NCBI GenBank assembly: GCA_052386635.1
Contig: JBQTJY010000026.1
Location: 1-8,117 of the forward strand
Length of the DNA stretch: 8,117 nt
Direction of reading: 5' to 3'
Source: VHBM01 sp052386635
GTDB taxonomy: Archaea > Thermoproteota > Nitrososphaeria > Nitrososphaerales > Nitrosopumilaceae
Positions 1-5,832 of this stretch are shown piece by piece; the first letter of the stretch is position 1, and each line of letters begins with the position of its first letter. The notes beneath the pieces are model-generated. The model was given only the letters and a program-made list of their open reading frames with translations, searched no databases and was not told the DNA's origin. The translations under genes and the position numbers were made by a program.

Positions 1-154
1 CAAAGATACAGAGCAAATAAAACCGAAACTAGATACTTTGAAAGCAATCGTTAACGAAATAACTACTGAATTATACAAGAAGATCACACCTCCACCAAAT
101 GCTAATCAACAAGGTGGATCAGAACAGCAAACAAGTGAGGACAAGAATCCTTGA
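1..154 (+). CDS. dnaK: DnaK (Hsp70) chaperone, C-terminal fragment
   Basis: Only the last 50 codons and the TGA stop (152-154) are in the window; the gene begins upstream of base 1. The readable peptide has a helical stretch (LDTLKAIVNEITTELYKKI) typical of the end of the Hsp70 helical lid. It is followed by a Pro/Gln/Ser-rich low-complexity tail ending EDKNP, like the disordered tails of bacterial DnaK proteins. DnaK is an ATP-dependent chaperone that binds exposed hydrophobic segments and is stimulated by DnaJ. The dnaJ gene starts 84 nt downstream on the same strand, the usual dnaK-dnaJ order, and this neighbour is the main support for the name. The ATPase and substrate-binding domains cannot be seen. 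I am confident of the frame and stop, and fairly confident of the identity. Confidence 0.85.
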   Translation, partial: KDTEQIKPKLDTLKAIVNEITTELYKKITPPPNANQQGGSEQQTSEDKNP

Positions 155-203
155 TCAAATTTGTTTGTGAATCAGGTAACACGATGTGGCTTTAATTAGC
201 TAG

Positions 204-210
204 TTTATAC
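204..210 (+). promoter_or_regulatory. Candidate TATA box (box A) of dnaJ
   Basis: TTTATAC lies in the 84-nt gap between dnaK and dnaJ, centred 32 nt before the dnaJ ATG. With normal archaeal spacing, transcription would begin about 5 nt before the start codon and give a nearly leaderless mRNA. A weak GGGA at 227-230 is the only ribosome-binding-like sequence. In such AT-rich DNA a match like this can arise by chance. It suggests that dnaJ can be transcribed apart from dnaK. Confidence 0.4.
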
Positions 211-238
211 TTTTGATTCTAGTACTGGGAATATCAAA

Positions 239-1333
239 ATGAGTAGCAAACGTGATTATTATGAAGTATTAGGAGTGTCTAAATCGGCATCAGAAAGTGA
301 AATTAAATCACAATATCGAAAACTAGCATTAAAATTCCATCCTGATAGAAATAAGTCACCAGAAGCTGCAGAACATTTTAAAGAAATCTCAGAAGCATAT
401 GCAGTATTATCAGACACTGAAAAACGGAAAATTTATGATCAGTTTGGTCATGCAGGTGTAGATGGCAGATATAGTACTGAAGACATATTCCAAGGCGCAA
501 GAGGTGATTTCAGTGATATCTTCAGTGATATATTTGGAAGGAGTGGAGGGTTTGAATCAATTTTCGAAACTATGTTTGGTAGAGGAGGAGGCTTTGGTGG
601 CTTTGGAAGACAAAAAGGTGCAGATTTACTGTATGAAACATCAATCACACTTGAAGATGTCTTACATGGCAAGAAAATGGAAATTGAGGTACCTAAAGAT
701 GTAGATTGCGAAGTGTGTAAAGGATCTGGCTGTAAAGTTGGTACATCAAAAACAACCTGCTCTACATGTAATGGAAACGGCCAAATCCGAATGTCTCGTA
801 ACATGGGATTTTCTACTTTTGTAACTATTCAGCCATGTAAATCATGTAATGGAGAAGGAAAAATCATACAAAACCCATGTCAGAATTGTAAAGGAAAAGG
901 AAAAACTAGAGGAAACAAACGCATTAAATTTGATATTCCGCCAGGCATAGAAACCGGAGATTATACCATTCAAGGAGAAGGCGAATCAATTTCAAGTGGG
1001 ATTAATGGTGACTTGATTGTACGAGTACAAGTTAAACCACATCCAAAATTCAAAAGAGACGGTATAGATGTTTTTTATGACATTCCAATAAGTATGATAG
1101 ATGCAGCAACTGGTACGACTATTGATGTTCCTACATTAGAAGGAACAGAAAAAATCCAAGTTGAAGAAGGAAGTCAGCCAAATACTATAATCAAGTTAAA
1201 GGGAAAAGGATTGCCTCGCCAACATGGTAGAGGACGAGGAGATCAGTATGTGCGATTAGTTGTCAACATTCCTAAAAAACTTAACAAGCATCAAAAAAAT
1301 CTATTAGATGAGCTTCGAAAAACTTTTGACTGA
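239..1333 (+). CDS. dnaJ: Type I DnaJ (Hsp40) co-chaperone
   Basis: This 364-residue cytosolic co-chaperone stimulates the DnaK ATPase and delivers unfolded clients; the length is normal for bacterial-type DnaJ. The J domain covers about residues 5-70, with the essential HPD triad at 34-36. A Gly/Phe-rich linker runs from about 85 to 125. The zinc-finger domain has all four CxxCxGxG motifs, at C157/C160, C174/C177, C200/C203 and C214/C217, so both zinc sites are complete (motifs 1+4 and 2+3). The two C-terminal beta-sandwich client-binding domains follow (about 225-345), then a short dimerisation tail. The ATG at 239 leaves only a short lead before the J domain and fits the family's usual N-terminus. 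The gene follows dnaK and precedes a phosphatase gene 21 nt downstream. DnaK/DnaJ in archaea are widely regarded as acquired from bacteria; this architecture agrees. Confidence 0.97.
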   Translation: MSSKRDYYEVLGVSKSASESEIKSQYRKLALKFHPDRNKSPEAAEHFKEISEAYAVLSDTEKRKIYDQFGHAGVDGRYSTEDIFQGARGDFSDIFSDIFGRSGGFESIFETMFGRGGGFGGFGRQKGADLLYETSITLEDVLHGKKMEIEVPKDVDCEVCKGSGCKVGTSKTTCSTCNGNGQIRMSRNMGFSTFVTIQPCKSCNGEGKIIQNPCQNCKGKGKTRGNKRIKFDIPPGIETGDYTIQGEGESISSGINGDLIVRVQVKPHPKFKRDGIDVFYDIPISMIDAATGTTIDVPTLEGTEKIQVEEGSQPNTIIKLKGKGLPRQHGRGRGDQYVRLVVNIPKKLNKHQKNLLDELRKTFD

Positions 1334-1354
1334 TTTAATATTATTCTTGCTTAA

Positions 1355-1912
1355 ATGAAAATTGCATTAGATGTTGACGGTGTATTGGCAGATGTCATAA
1401 AATCATGGTTACATTATAGCAATACTAGAAGAAGAATTATCACAAAAAACGAAATCACAGAGTGGGATTTTTGGAAAAAATTTGATATGAAACCAGATGA
1501 ATTCGATGACGAATTATCATTTTGTTGGAGGTCGTGGGAAAAAATCCCACCCACAGAAAATGAATTATCTAACACTGTATACGAATTAGCAAACTTAGGT
1601 ATGGTTGATATTGTTACGGCAAGAGAACACTCTACTGATATGTATGTAAAAAACTGGCTTAAAACTCAAAACATCGCCTATCACAAATATGTATCAGTTG
1701 AGGAAGGTCCAAAAAAGGCAGAACTAGATTATGATATCTATATTGATGACTCTCCCATTAATGCTGAAAAGATCGCAAACTCGAGAAAAAATATACTGCT
1801 TTACTCACAACCATGGAATCTAGCTATACACGATTCTCGCATCAAGAGGATAGAAAAATTAATGGATGCAGTAAAAATAATTAAAGAGCATAAAGCTTCA
1901 TTTGAAAACTAA
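1355..1912 (+). CDS. HAD-superfamily phosphatase, 5'(3')-deoxyribonucleotidase (NT5C)-like
   Basis: This 185-residue protein opens with the HAD motif I sequence DVDGVLAD (residues 6-13), in which D6 would be the phospho-accepting nucleophile and D8 the acid/base. Motif II is the Thr of IVTAR (T88), motif III is a Lys in GPKKAEL (K120/K121), and motif IV is the DYDIYIDDS segment (125-133, acidic pair D131/D132). All catalytic positions are present. The helical stretch at about 14-75 would be the cap covering the active site. Small HAD proteins starting DVDGVLAD belong mainly to the NT5C family, which dephosphorylates deoxyribonucleoside monophosphates. The substrate here is inferred, and another small phosphate ester is possible. 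The ATG lies 21 nt after dnaJ with no clear ribosome-binding site, so co-transcription with dnaJ is plausible. The 3' end overlaps the opposing small gene by 4 nt. Confidence 0.8.
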   Translation: MKIALDVDGVLADVIKSWLHYSNTRRRIITKNEITEWDFWKKFDMKPDEFDDELSFCWRSWEKIPPTENELSNTVYELANLGMVDIVTAREHSTDMYVKNWLKTQNIAYHKYVSVEEGPKKAELDYDIYIDDSPINAEKIANSRKNILLYSQPWNLAIHDSRIKRIEKLMDAVKIIKEHKASFEN

Positions 1913-2115
1913 TCTCTTGTTTTTCTCAAGTCTATTTTATGTCCATCACGTATATGTGATTCATGACTGATTTTCAACAATTCTGCAATTTTAGTATCAG
2001 AATAGTACTTTACATTATACTTTCCTAAAACTTTCTTACAATCACTACAATAAATCTCTCTAAATTCCAATTCTGTATATTTTAGTAAGATTTGTTTTTG
2101 TGTCTTTCTAATCAA
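1909..2115 (-). CDS. Small Cys/His protein, candidate zinc-binding, function unknown
   Basis: I do not recognise this 68-residue, basic protein. It has one CxxC pair (C23, C26) and a histidine cluster near the end (H51, H54, H59, in the form HxxH-x4-H), a pattern that could bind one zinc ion as a C2H2-type site with a roughly 24-residue spacer. The part between could form a short helical segment (about 41-50). There is no ATG: the frame is open back to a TAA at 2125-2127 and the best start is TTG at 2115, giving MIRKTQ. The stop (TAG) shares 4 nt with the stop of the converging phosphatase gene. The start faces the tRNA-Leu gene only 36 nt away. The CxxC...HxxH pattern and the tight packing favour a real gene, but proof would need conservation. 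A DNA- or RNA-binding role is a guess. Confidence 0.6.
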   Translation of the reverse strand: MIRKTQKQILLKYTELEFREIYCSDCKKVLGKYNVKYYSDTKIAELLKISHESHIRDGHKIDLRKTRD

Positions 2116-2151
2116 TAAAGAAACTTATTCCAGAGTCCTAAATTCTACGAT

Positions 2152-2236
2152 GCGGGAGTTGCCAAGCCTGGTCAACGGCGTAAGGTTCAGGACCTTATCT
2201 CCTAGGAGTTCGTGGGTTCAAATCCCACTTCCCGCA
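2152..2236 (+). tRNA. tRNA-Leu (anticodon CAG)
   Basis: An 85-nt class II tRNA folds cleanly. The acceptor stem pairs GCGGGAG (2152-2158) with TTCCCGC (2229-2235), with one G-U pair, and the discriminator is A2236. The D-stem is GCC/GGC, with GG in the loop. The anticodon stem is TAAGG/CCTTA (2181-2185, 2193-2197), around loop TTCAGGA with anticodon CAG at 2188-2190, which reads CUG. The long variable arm has a CTCC/GGAG stem (2199-2202, 2205-2208), as expected for leucine. The T-stem is GTGGG/CCCAC (2212-2216, 2224-2228), with loop TTCAAAT. No intron interrupts the anticodon loop. CCA is not encoded; four Ts follow directly (2237-2240), a likely termination signal. Class II form, A73 and anticodon all agree on leucine. 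Confidence 0.97.
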
Positions 2237-2255
2237 TTTTACAATAATGAACAAC

Positions 2256-2262
2256 TTTAAAC
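2256..2262 (+). promoter_or_regulatory. Candidate TATA box of the small GRGT-repeat gene
   Basis: TTTAAAC is centred 26 nt before the ATG at 2285, the distance expected if the transcript starts at or next to the start codon (leaderless mRNA). AAGGT at 2276-2280 could also act as a weak ribosome-binding site. The element lies between the tRNA-Leu 3' end and the small gene, so that gene probably has its own promoter. Confidence 0.45.
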
Positions 2263-2284
2263 CATAGTAATTTCTAAGGTACAC

Positions 2285-2539
2285 ATGGGTAAAGTAGTCA
2301 AAGTAGGAGGACGAGGTACTTCACGAAGAGTAGTAGATGAAGACAAAGCAAACTGGTCAGGAGACAGTTTCAAGGAATATCAACGAAAAAAGAAAGAAGC
2401 TGCAGGCGATACATATGTGTCAATGGGTCGTGGTACACGAAAAACAAAATTAAGTGACATTAAAGAAACAAAACAGGCTGACACTAAGGGACGATATGTA
2501 AGCATGGGACGAGGAACTGGTAGACGTAAATTAGAATAA
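2285..2539 (+). CDS. Small basic protein with three GRGT repeats, function unknown
   Basis: I do not recognise this 84-residue, Lys/Arg/Gly-rich protein. A short motif recurs three times: GRGT at residues 9-12, 48-51 and 75-78, each followed within a few residues by a basic cluster (SRR, RKTK, GRRK). The second and third copies extend to an identical eight-residue block, YVSMGRGT (44-51 and 71-78), followed by a basic stretch ending in KL. The regions between are charged and hydrophilic (DEDKANWSGDSFKEYQRKKKE), without a membrane segment, signal peptide or cysteine. This composition suggests a largely flexible protein binding RNA, DNA or an acidic partner, but that is inference. The ATG at 2285 has a TATA-like element at leaderless distance. 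The two long repeat copies use different synonymous codons, which argues for selection on the protein. The gene sits alone between tRNA-Leu and the converging gatE. Confidence 0.75.
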   Translation: MGKVVKVGGRGTSRRVVDEDKANWSGDSFKEYQRKKKEAAGDTYVSMGRGTRKTKLSDIKETKQADTKGRYVSMGRGTGRRKLE

Positions 2540-2568
2540 TCAAAAATACTACAATCTAGATCATATTT

Positions 2569-4479
2569 TTAATTCTTATTTTTGTCAGACAAAAATTTTT
2601 GTATTTTTTTTCCTAATAAAAGATTAACTTGTTCACCAGATGCTTTACCACGTAATTCTTTCATAGCAATTCCCATCAAAGGTCCAAGTGACCTAGCGCC
2701 ATCGCGAATTATAATACTTGAGTTACTATGAATAATCTTATCTAATATTATACTTAACTTAGATTCATCTAAATTAGTAATTGCTGTTTTCTCAATTGCT
2801 TCCTCAACTGATTTTGCCTTGCCAGACATCATAATTTCAAAAATTATCTCCATTGATTCTTTTGTAATTTTGTTATTTATTAACAACTCAAAAGATCTTA
2901 AAACATACTCTGGTTTTAGTAATGATGCATTCAAACCTTGTCTTTGAAGATTAGTAATCGTAGAACATAATATCGATGCCACAAAATTTGGTGACTGACG
3001 TTTATCTAAACAAATTTTTTCAAATAATTCAAGATAATCTGAATCAAAGATCTGCTCTGCTAATTGAGTATTAAGACTATATTCTCTCTGAATGTCATGC
3101 AACGACTCATCCCATGATTTTGGCACACTTGATTTTGCAAGTTTTAATTGCTCATCAGTTATAACAAGGGAAGGAATATCAGTTTCAGGATACATTCTTG
3201 ATGCTCCCGGACGTGGTCTTAAAAATACAGTTTCACCACTAGGTATCACGCCTCTTGTTTCTGCAGGTACGCCATTTTTTACATCTTCAATTCGTTTGAT
3301 TATAGAATCAATAGCAAAATCAATCTTGGAATTTTCTCCTGCTATGATGATAAAACCATCACTCGAATTAATCTCAAGCAATTTTTGTAATCCTTGTATG
3401 TCTGAATTTTCAATGCCATAGTTTGGTAATTCATCTGAATGAAAAATTCCACCAATTCCATAAAATCTAACAATCTGCCCTAATTCCTTTCCAAGTCTGA
3501 TTCCATCATATGGTTCATATGTAAACAAGCCAGCAAAATTTTTTGCTTTAATTACTTTGATGCTAGCATCAGTATCTATTGCTTTTTTTATTATTTTTGA
3601 ATTACATGATCTAAAATGCTCAGTTACATCAAAAACATCATTTTTAGAAATTTTTCCAAGTTTGAGATTTTTTAGTTTCTCAGATATTAAAATTAAACCA
3701 CGTTGTCTTTTTGCTTCATATTCTATTACTTTTTCTAACTGATCCAGTTGTTGCACTCCTTTTACTTCTACTATGCCACCACCTTTAACTGAAATATTTA
3801 CGTCTTGTCGTATTGATCCGATTCCTCTTGTTACCTTCTTTGTTGTTCGTAGTAATCTTCCTAATGCAAGTGCAATTTTTCTTATTTCAGATGGATTACC
3901 ATCAACAGGCTCTAAAGCTATTTCTACAAGGGGTATTCCTAAGCGATCTAAACTGTACGATCTTTCTTTTTCTTCATCTTTGATAAGTTTAGCGGCATCT
4001 TCTTCAAGACATACAGATTGTACTCCAATCCGTTTCCCTTCTACATCAAGACATCCACCTTGAGCCACAAGCATAGTTCTTTGAAATCCAGAAGTGTTAG
4101 ATCCATCCACTACGATTTTTCGCATAGGGTGTATTTCATTAAAAATACTAGATCTTAGAGAACAAGCAATTGTTAGCGCAATGTTTAATGCATCTAAATC
4201 AATTTCATGAGGGGGTTCATCATCCTGCTCAACAAGACAACTGCTTTGAGGATTTGCATAATATATCATGGTTTTTGATTTTCTATTTTCAAATAATGCA
4301 GCAGGGTCATATTCTCCTAATTCACTTTTTGTAGCTCTCAGTTTTCTTGAAAATTTAATGGTAAACTCATCTGATTCCAGTGGACTACAACTACAAAATA
4401 GTTTTTTATTAGTTGATAATTGTTGATGTATTTCTAGTCCAACTTTTAATCCAATTTTGTCAAAATTTATTTCCGACAT
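2569..4479 (-). CDS. gatE: Glutamyl-tRNA(Gln) amidotransferase subunit E
   Basis: This 636-residue GatE is the tRNA-binding and kinase/transamidase subunit of archaeal GatDE. It activates the glutamyl group on Glu-tRNA(Gln) with ATP and amidates it with ammonia from GatD. The GatB-type catalytic domain covers about 1-270, with GLEIHQQ at 14-20, DGSNTSGFQRT at 125-135, LDRLGIPLVEI at 177-187 and IRQDVNIS at 223-230. A GAD (AspRS-like) insertion at about 280-405, including GIFHSDELPNYGI (344-356), separates GatE from GatB. RPRPGASRMYPETDIP (421-436) closes the catalytic part. The helical and YqeY-like tail that holds the tRNA follows, with GPLMG at 599-603. The length is normal and nothing is missing. 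The ATG at 4479 starts just before the conserved IGLKVGLEIH segment. gatD lies 31 nt upstream. An indirect route to Gln-tRNA is implied. Confidence 0.97.
   Translation of the reverse strand: MSEINFDKIGLKVGLEIHQQLSTNKKLFCSCSPLESDEFTIKFSRKLRATKSELGEYDPAALFENRKSKTMIYYANPQSSCLVEQDDEPPHEIDLDALNIALTIACSLRSSIFNEIHPMRKIVVDGSNTSGFQRTMLVAQGGCLDVEGKRIGVQSVCLEEDAAKLIKDEEKERSYSLDRLGIPLVEIALEPVDGNPSEIRKIALALGRLLRTTKKVTRGIGSIRQDVNISVKGGGIVEVKGVQQLDQLEKVIEYEAKRQRGLILISEKLKNLKLGKISKNDVFDVTEHFRSCNSKIIKKAIDTDASIKVIKAKNFAGLFTYEPYDGIRLGKELGQIVRFYGIGGIFHSDELPNYGIENSDIQGLQKLLEINSSDGFIIIAGENSKIDFAIDSIIKRIEDVKNGVPAETRGVIPSGETVFLRPRPGASRMYPETDIPSLVITDEQLKLAKSSVPKSWDESLHDIQREYSLNTQLAEQIFDSDYLELFEKICLDKRQSPNFVASILCSTITNLQRQGLNASLLKPEYVLRSFELLINNKITKESMEIIFEIMMSGKAKSVEEAIEKTAITNLDESKLSIILDKIIHSNSSIIIRDGARSLGPLMGIAMKELRGKASGEQVNLLLGKKIQKFLSDKNKN
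2579..2611 (+). terminator. Hairpin plus T-tract terminator candidate for the GRGT-repeat gene
   Basis: On the + strand, TTTTTGTC (2579-2586) and GACAAAAA (2588-2595) form a perfect inverted repeat around A2587. They are followed by five Ts (2596-2600) and eight Ts (2604-2611). This resembles an intrinsic terminator; archaeal polymerase also stops at T-tracts alone. It starts 40 nt after the stop of the small + strand gene but lies within the last codons of gatE on the other strand. Confidence 0.5.
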
Positions 4480-4499
4480 CTTGCTTCTAGCAATATTTG

Positions 4500-4509
4500 T
4501 TTTTTAAAA
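4500..4509 (-). promoter_or_regulatory. Candidate TATA box of gatE
   Basis: Read on the minus strand, TTTTAAAAAA fills the start of the 31-nt gap between gatD and gatE, directly after the gatD stop codon. It is centred about 26 nt before the gatE ATG, the spacing expected for a leaderless transcript. No convincing ribosome-binding site lies between it and the ATG. Chance occurrence in AT-rich DNA cannot be excluded. Confidence 0.4.
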
Positions 4510-4510
4510 C

Positions 4511-5800
4511 CTAATCCGTTATTTCAGAAGCTATATTTTCTAACATCAAGTTTTTCATATCATTAACATTTCTTGTATTGCCAAGAGCCCACATCGCCTT
4601 TACTAAGGCAGTTTCAGGGATCATATTAGATAATGGAACAATACCAATATTGAGAAGATCTCTACCACTTTCATACACTGTCATTCTAACTCTACCATCA
4701 ATACACTGTGAGGTCATACCTAAGAACAAACCCTTTTCCTTTGCCTTTTTCATACTTTCATACAGTGTTTTTCCTATATGTCCAAGACCTGTACCTTCAA
4801 AAATTATTGCTTTGTAACCCAAGTCTATTATGGTATCAAGTAATTTGGGATCATAACCTGGATAATATTTTACCAAAATAACGTTTACATCATAATTTAT
4901 TTTTGGACTATAAGTTCTATTTTTGAAATATTCATGTTCTAAATTTTTTTGTATTTTTTTATCAAAAATGAGAAAAGCAGGTTCTCCATCTATTGTCTGA
5001 AAAGCACTTCGTTTACTTGTATGATTTTTTCTGACCCGTGTACCCAAGTGACACGCTACAAGATCATCACTTTCATTATGATGCATGACTACAAAGATGC
5101 CTTGAACACTACATTCTACAACAAATCTAACCGCTGAAACTAAATTTAACGCAGCATCTGAGGAGGGCCTATCAGATGATCGTTGTGAGCCAACTAATGC
5201 AATAGGAACAGGAAAACCAGCTAAAGCAAATGAAAGAAAAGATGCTGTATATTGCATTGTATCTGTTCCATGAGCAATAACTATTCCCTTATAATCAGAT
5301 TTTGCATATGAGTCCAGTCTTTCAGCAATCTTCTTCCAATGCTGTGGTAATAAATTCTCAGAATATTCTGAAAACAATATCTCAGTATCAATGTTAGCTA
5401 TTTCAGATAATTCTGGAATTGTAGCATGAAGTTCTGATGCTGTTAACACAGGAGTCACTCCCCCTGTTCTGTAATCTATCTTACTTGCAATTGTGCCACC
5501 TGTTGATAAAAGCAATACTTTGGGGAGAGAGGAATTTTTTGGAAATGATTGAAGCATCTCTTTTTTTATTTCATTTAACGAAATAACTTCAATTTTTTTA
5601 ATTTCGTTAATTTCTATTCCAACATTATAGCCACTCTTTAGCTTTAAGACTATATGTTCATCATCATTGTATTCATAACGTGGCATCAGGATGCCAGTAT
5701 ATGTCAATTCACCCGTAATCTTAACTGAATCTCCTACTTTTGCATTACAATCTTTCAAAAGTGTAAGAGACTTGCCACTATAGCCTCTATACTCTGACAT
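4511..5800 (-). CDS. gatD: Glutamyl-tRNA(Gln) amidotransferase subunit D (asparaginase-type glutaminase)
   Basis: This 429-residue GatD hydrolyses glutamine and passes ammonia to GatE. Residues 1-75 form the small beta-rich N-terminal domain that distinguishes GatD from plain L-asparaginases, including AKVGDSVKITGELTYTG. From about 93 on it is an asparaginase-type domain: TGGTIAS at 100-106 gives catalytic T103, HGTDTM at 177-182 gives T179 and D180, and K258 in RVRKNHTSK is the likely catalytic lysine. YRTGGVTP (110-117) is also typical of GatD. All catalytic residues are present. The ATG at 5800 begins immediately before the N-terminal domain. The gene lies 32 nt after cdc48 and 31 nt before its partner gatE on the same strand; pairing with gatE rules out a free asparaginase. 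A TATA-like element directly follows the cdc48 stop, so it may have its own promoter. Confidence 0.97.
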   Translation of the reverse strand: MSEYRGYSGKSLTLLKDCNAKVGDSVKITGELTYTGILMPRYEYNDDEHIVLKLKSGYNVGIEINEIKKIEVISLNEIKKEMLQSFPKNSSLPKVLLLSTGGTIASKIDYRTGGVTPVLTASELHATIPELSEIANIDTEILFSEYSENLLPQHWKKIAERLDSYAKSDYKGIVIAHGTDTMQYTASFLSFALAGFPVPIALVGSQRSSDRPSSDAALNLVSAVRFVVECSVQGIFVVMHHNESDDLVACHLGTRVRKNHTSKRSAFQTIDGEPAFLIFDKKIQKNLEHEYFKNRTYSPKINYDVNVILVKYYPGYDPKLLDTIIDLGYKAIIFEGTGLGHIGKTLYESMKKAKEKGLFLGMTSQCIDGRVRMTVYESGRDLLNIGIVPLSNMIPETALVKAMWALGNTRNVNDMKNLMLENIASEITD

Positions 5801-5824
5801 TTAGGTGGATTATCTTAATTATTG

Positions 5825-5832
5825 TATTAAAA
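5825..5832 (-). promoter_or_regulatory. Candidate TATA box of gatD
   Basis: On the minus strand, TTTTAATA abuts the TAG stop of cdc48 and is centred about 28 nt before the gatD ATG. This spacing would give a leaderless gatD mRNA independent of cdc48. Sequence AT-richness makes this suggestive only. Confidence 0.45.

Noticed and set aside
448..804. 118-codon open frame on the minus strand inside dnaJ
   Set aside because: It is antisense to a fully convincing dnaJ. The proline/leucine-rich product simply mirrors the Gly/Phe-rich and zinc-finger codons, with no domain or start signal.
1334..1341. TTTAATAT as a promoter for the phosphatase gene at 1355
   Set aside because: It is centred only about 17 nt before the ATG, so transcription would start inside the coding region. 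Co-transcription with dnaJ fits better.
1917..1932. CTTG...CAAG hairpin with T5 loop after the phosphatase gene as a terminator
   Set aside because: The stem is only 4 bp and the T-run lies in the loop, inside the opposing small gene. This is too weak to call.
2152..2236. tRNA-Leu as an attachment site for an integrated element
   Set aside because: No integrase gene and no second copy of the tRNA 3' end is present in the window, and both flanks are compact ordinary genes.
3092..4063. Plus-strand open frames within gatE
   Set aside because: They are antisense to conserved GatE coding sequence, have low-complexity translations and show no supporting signals.
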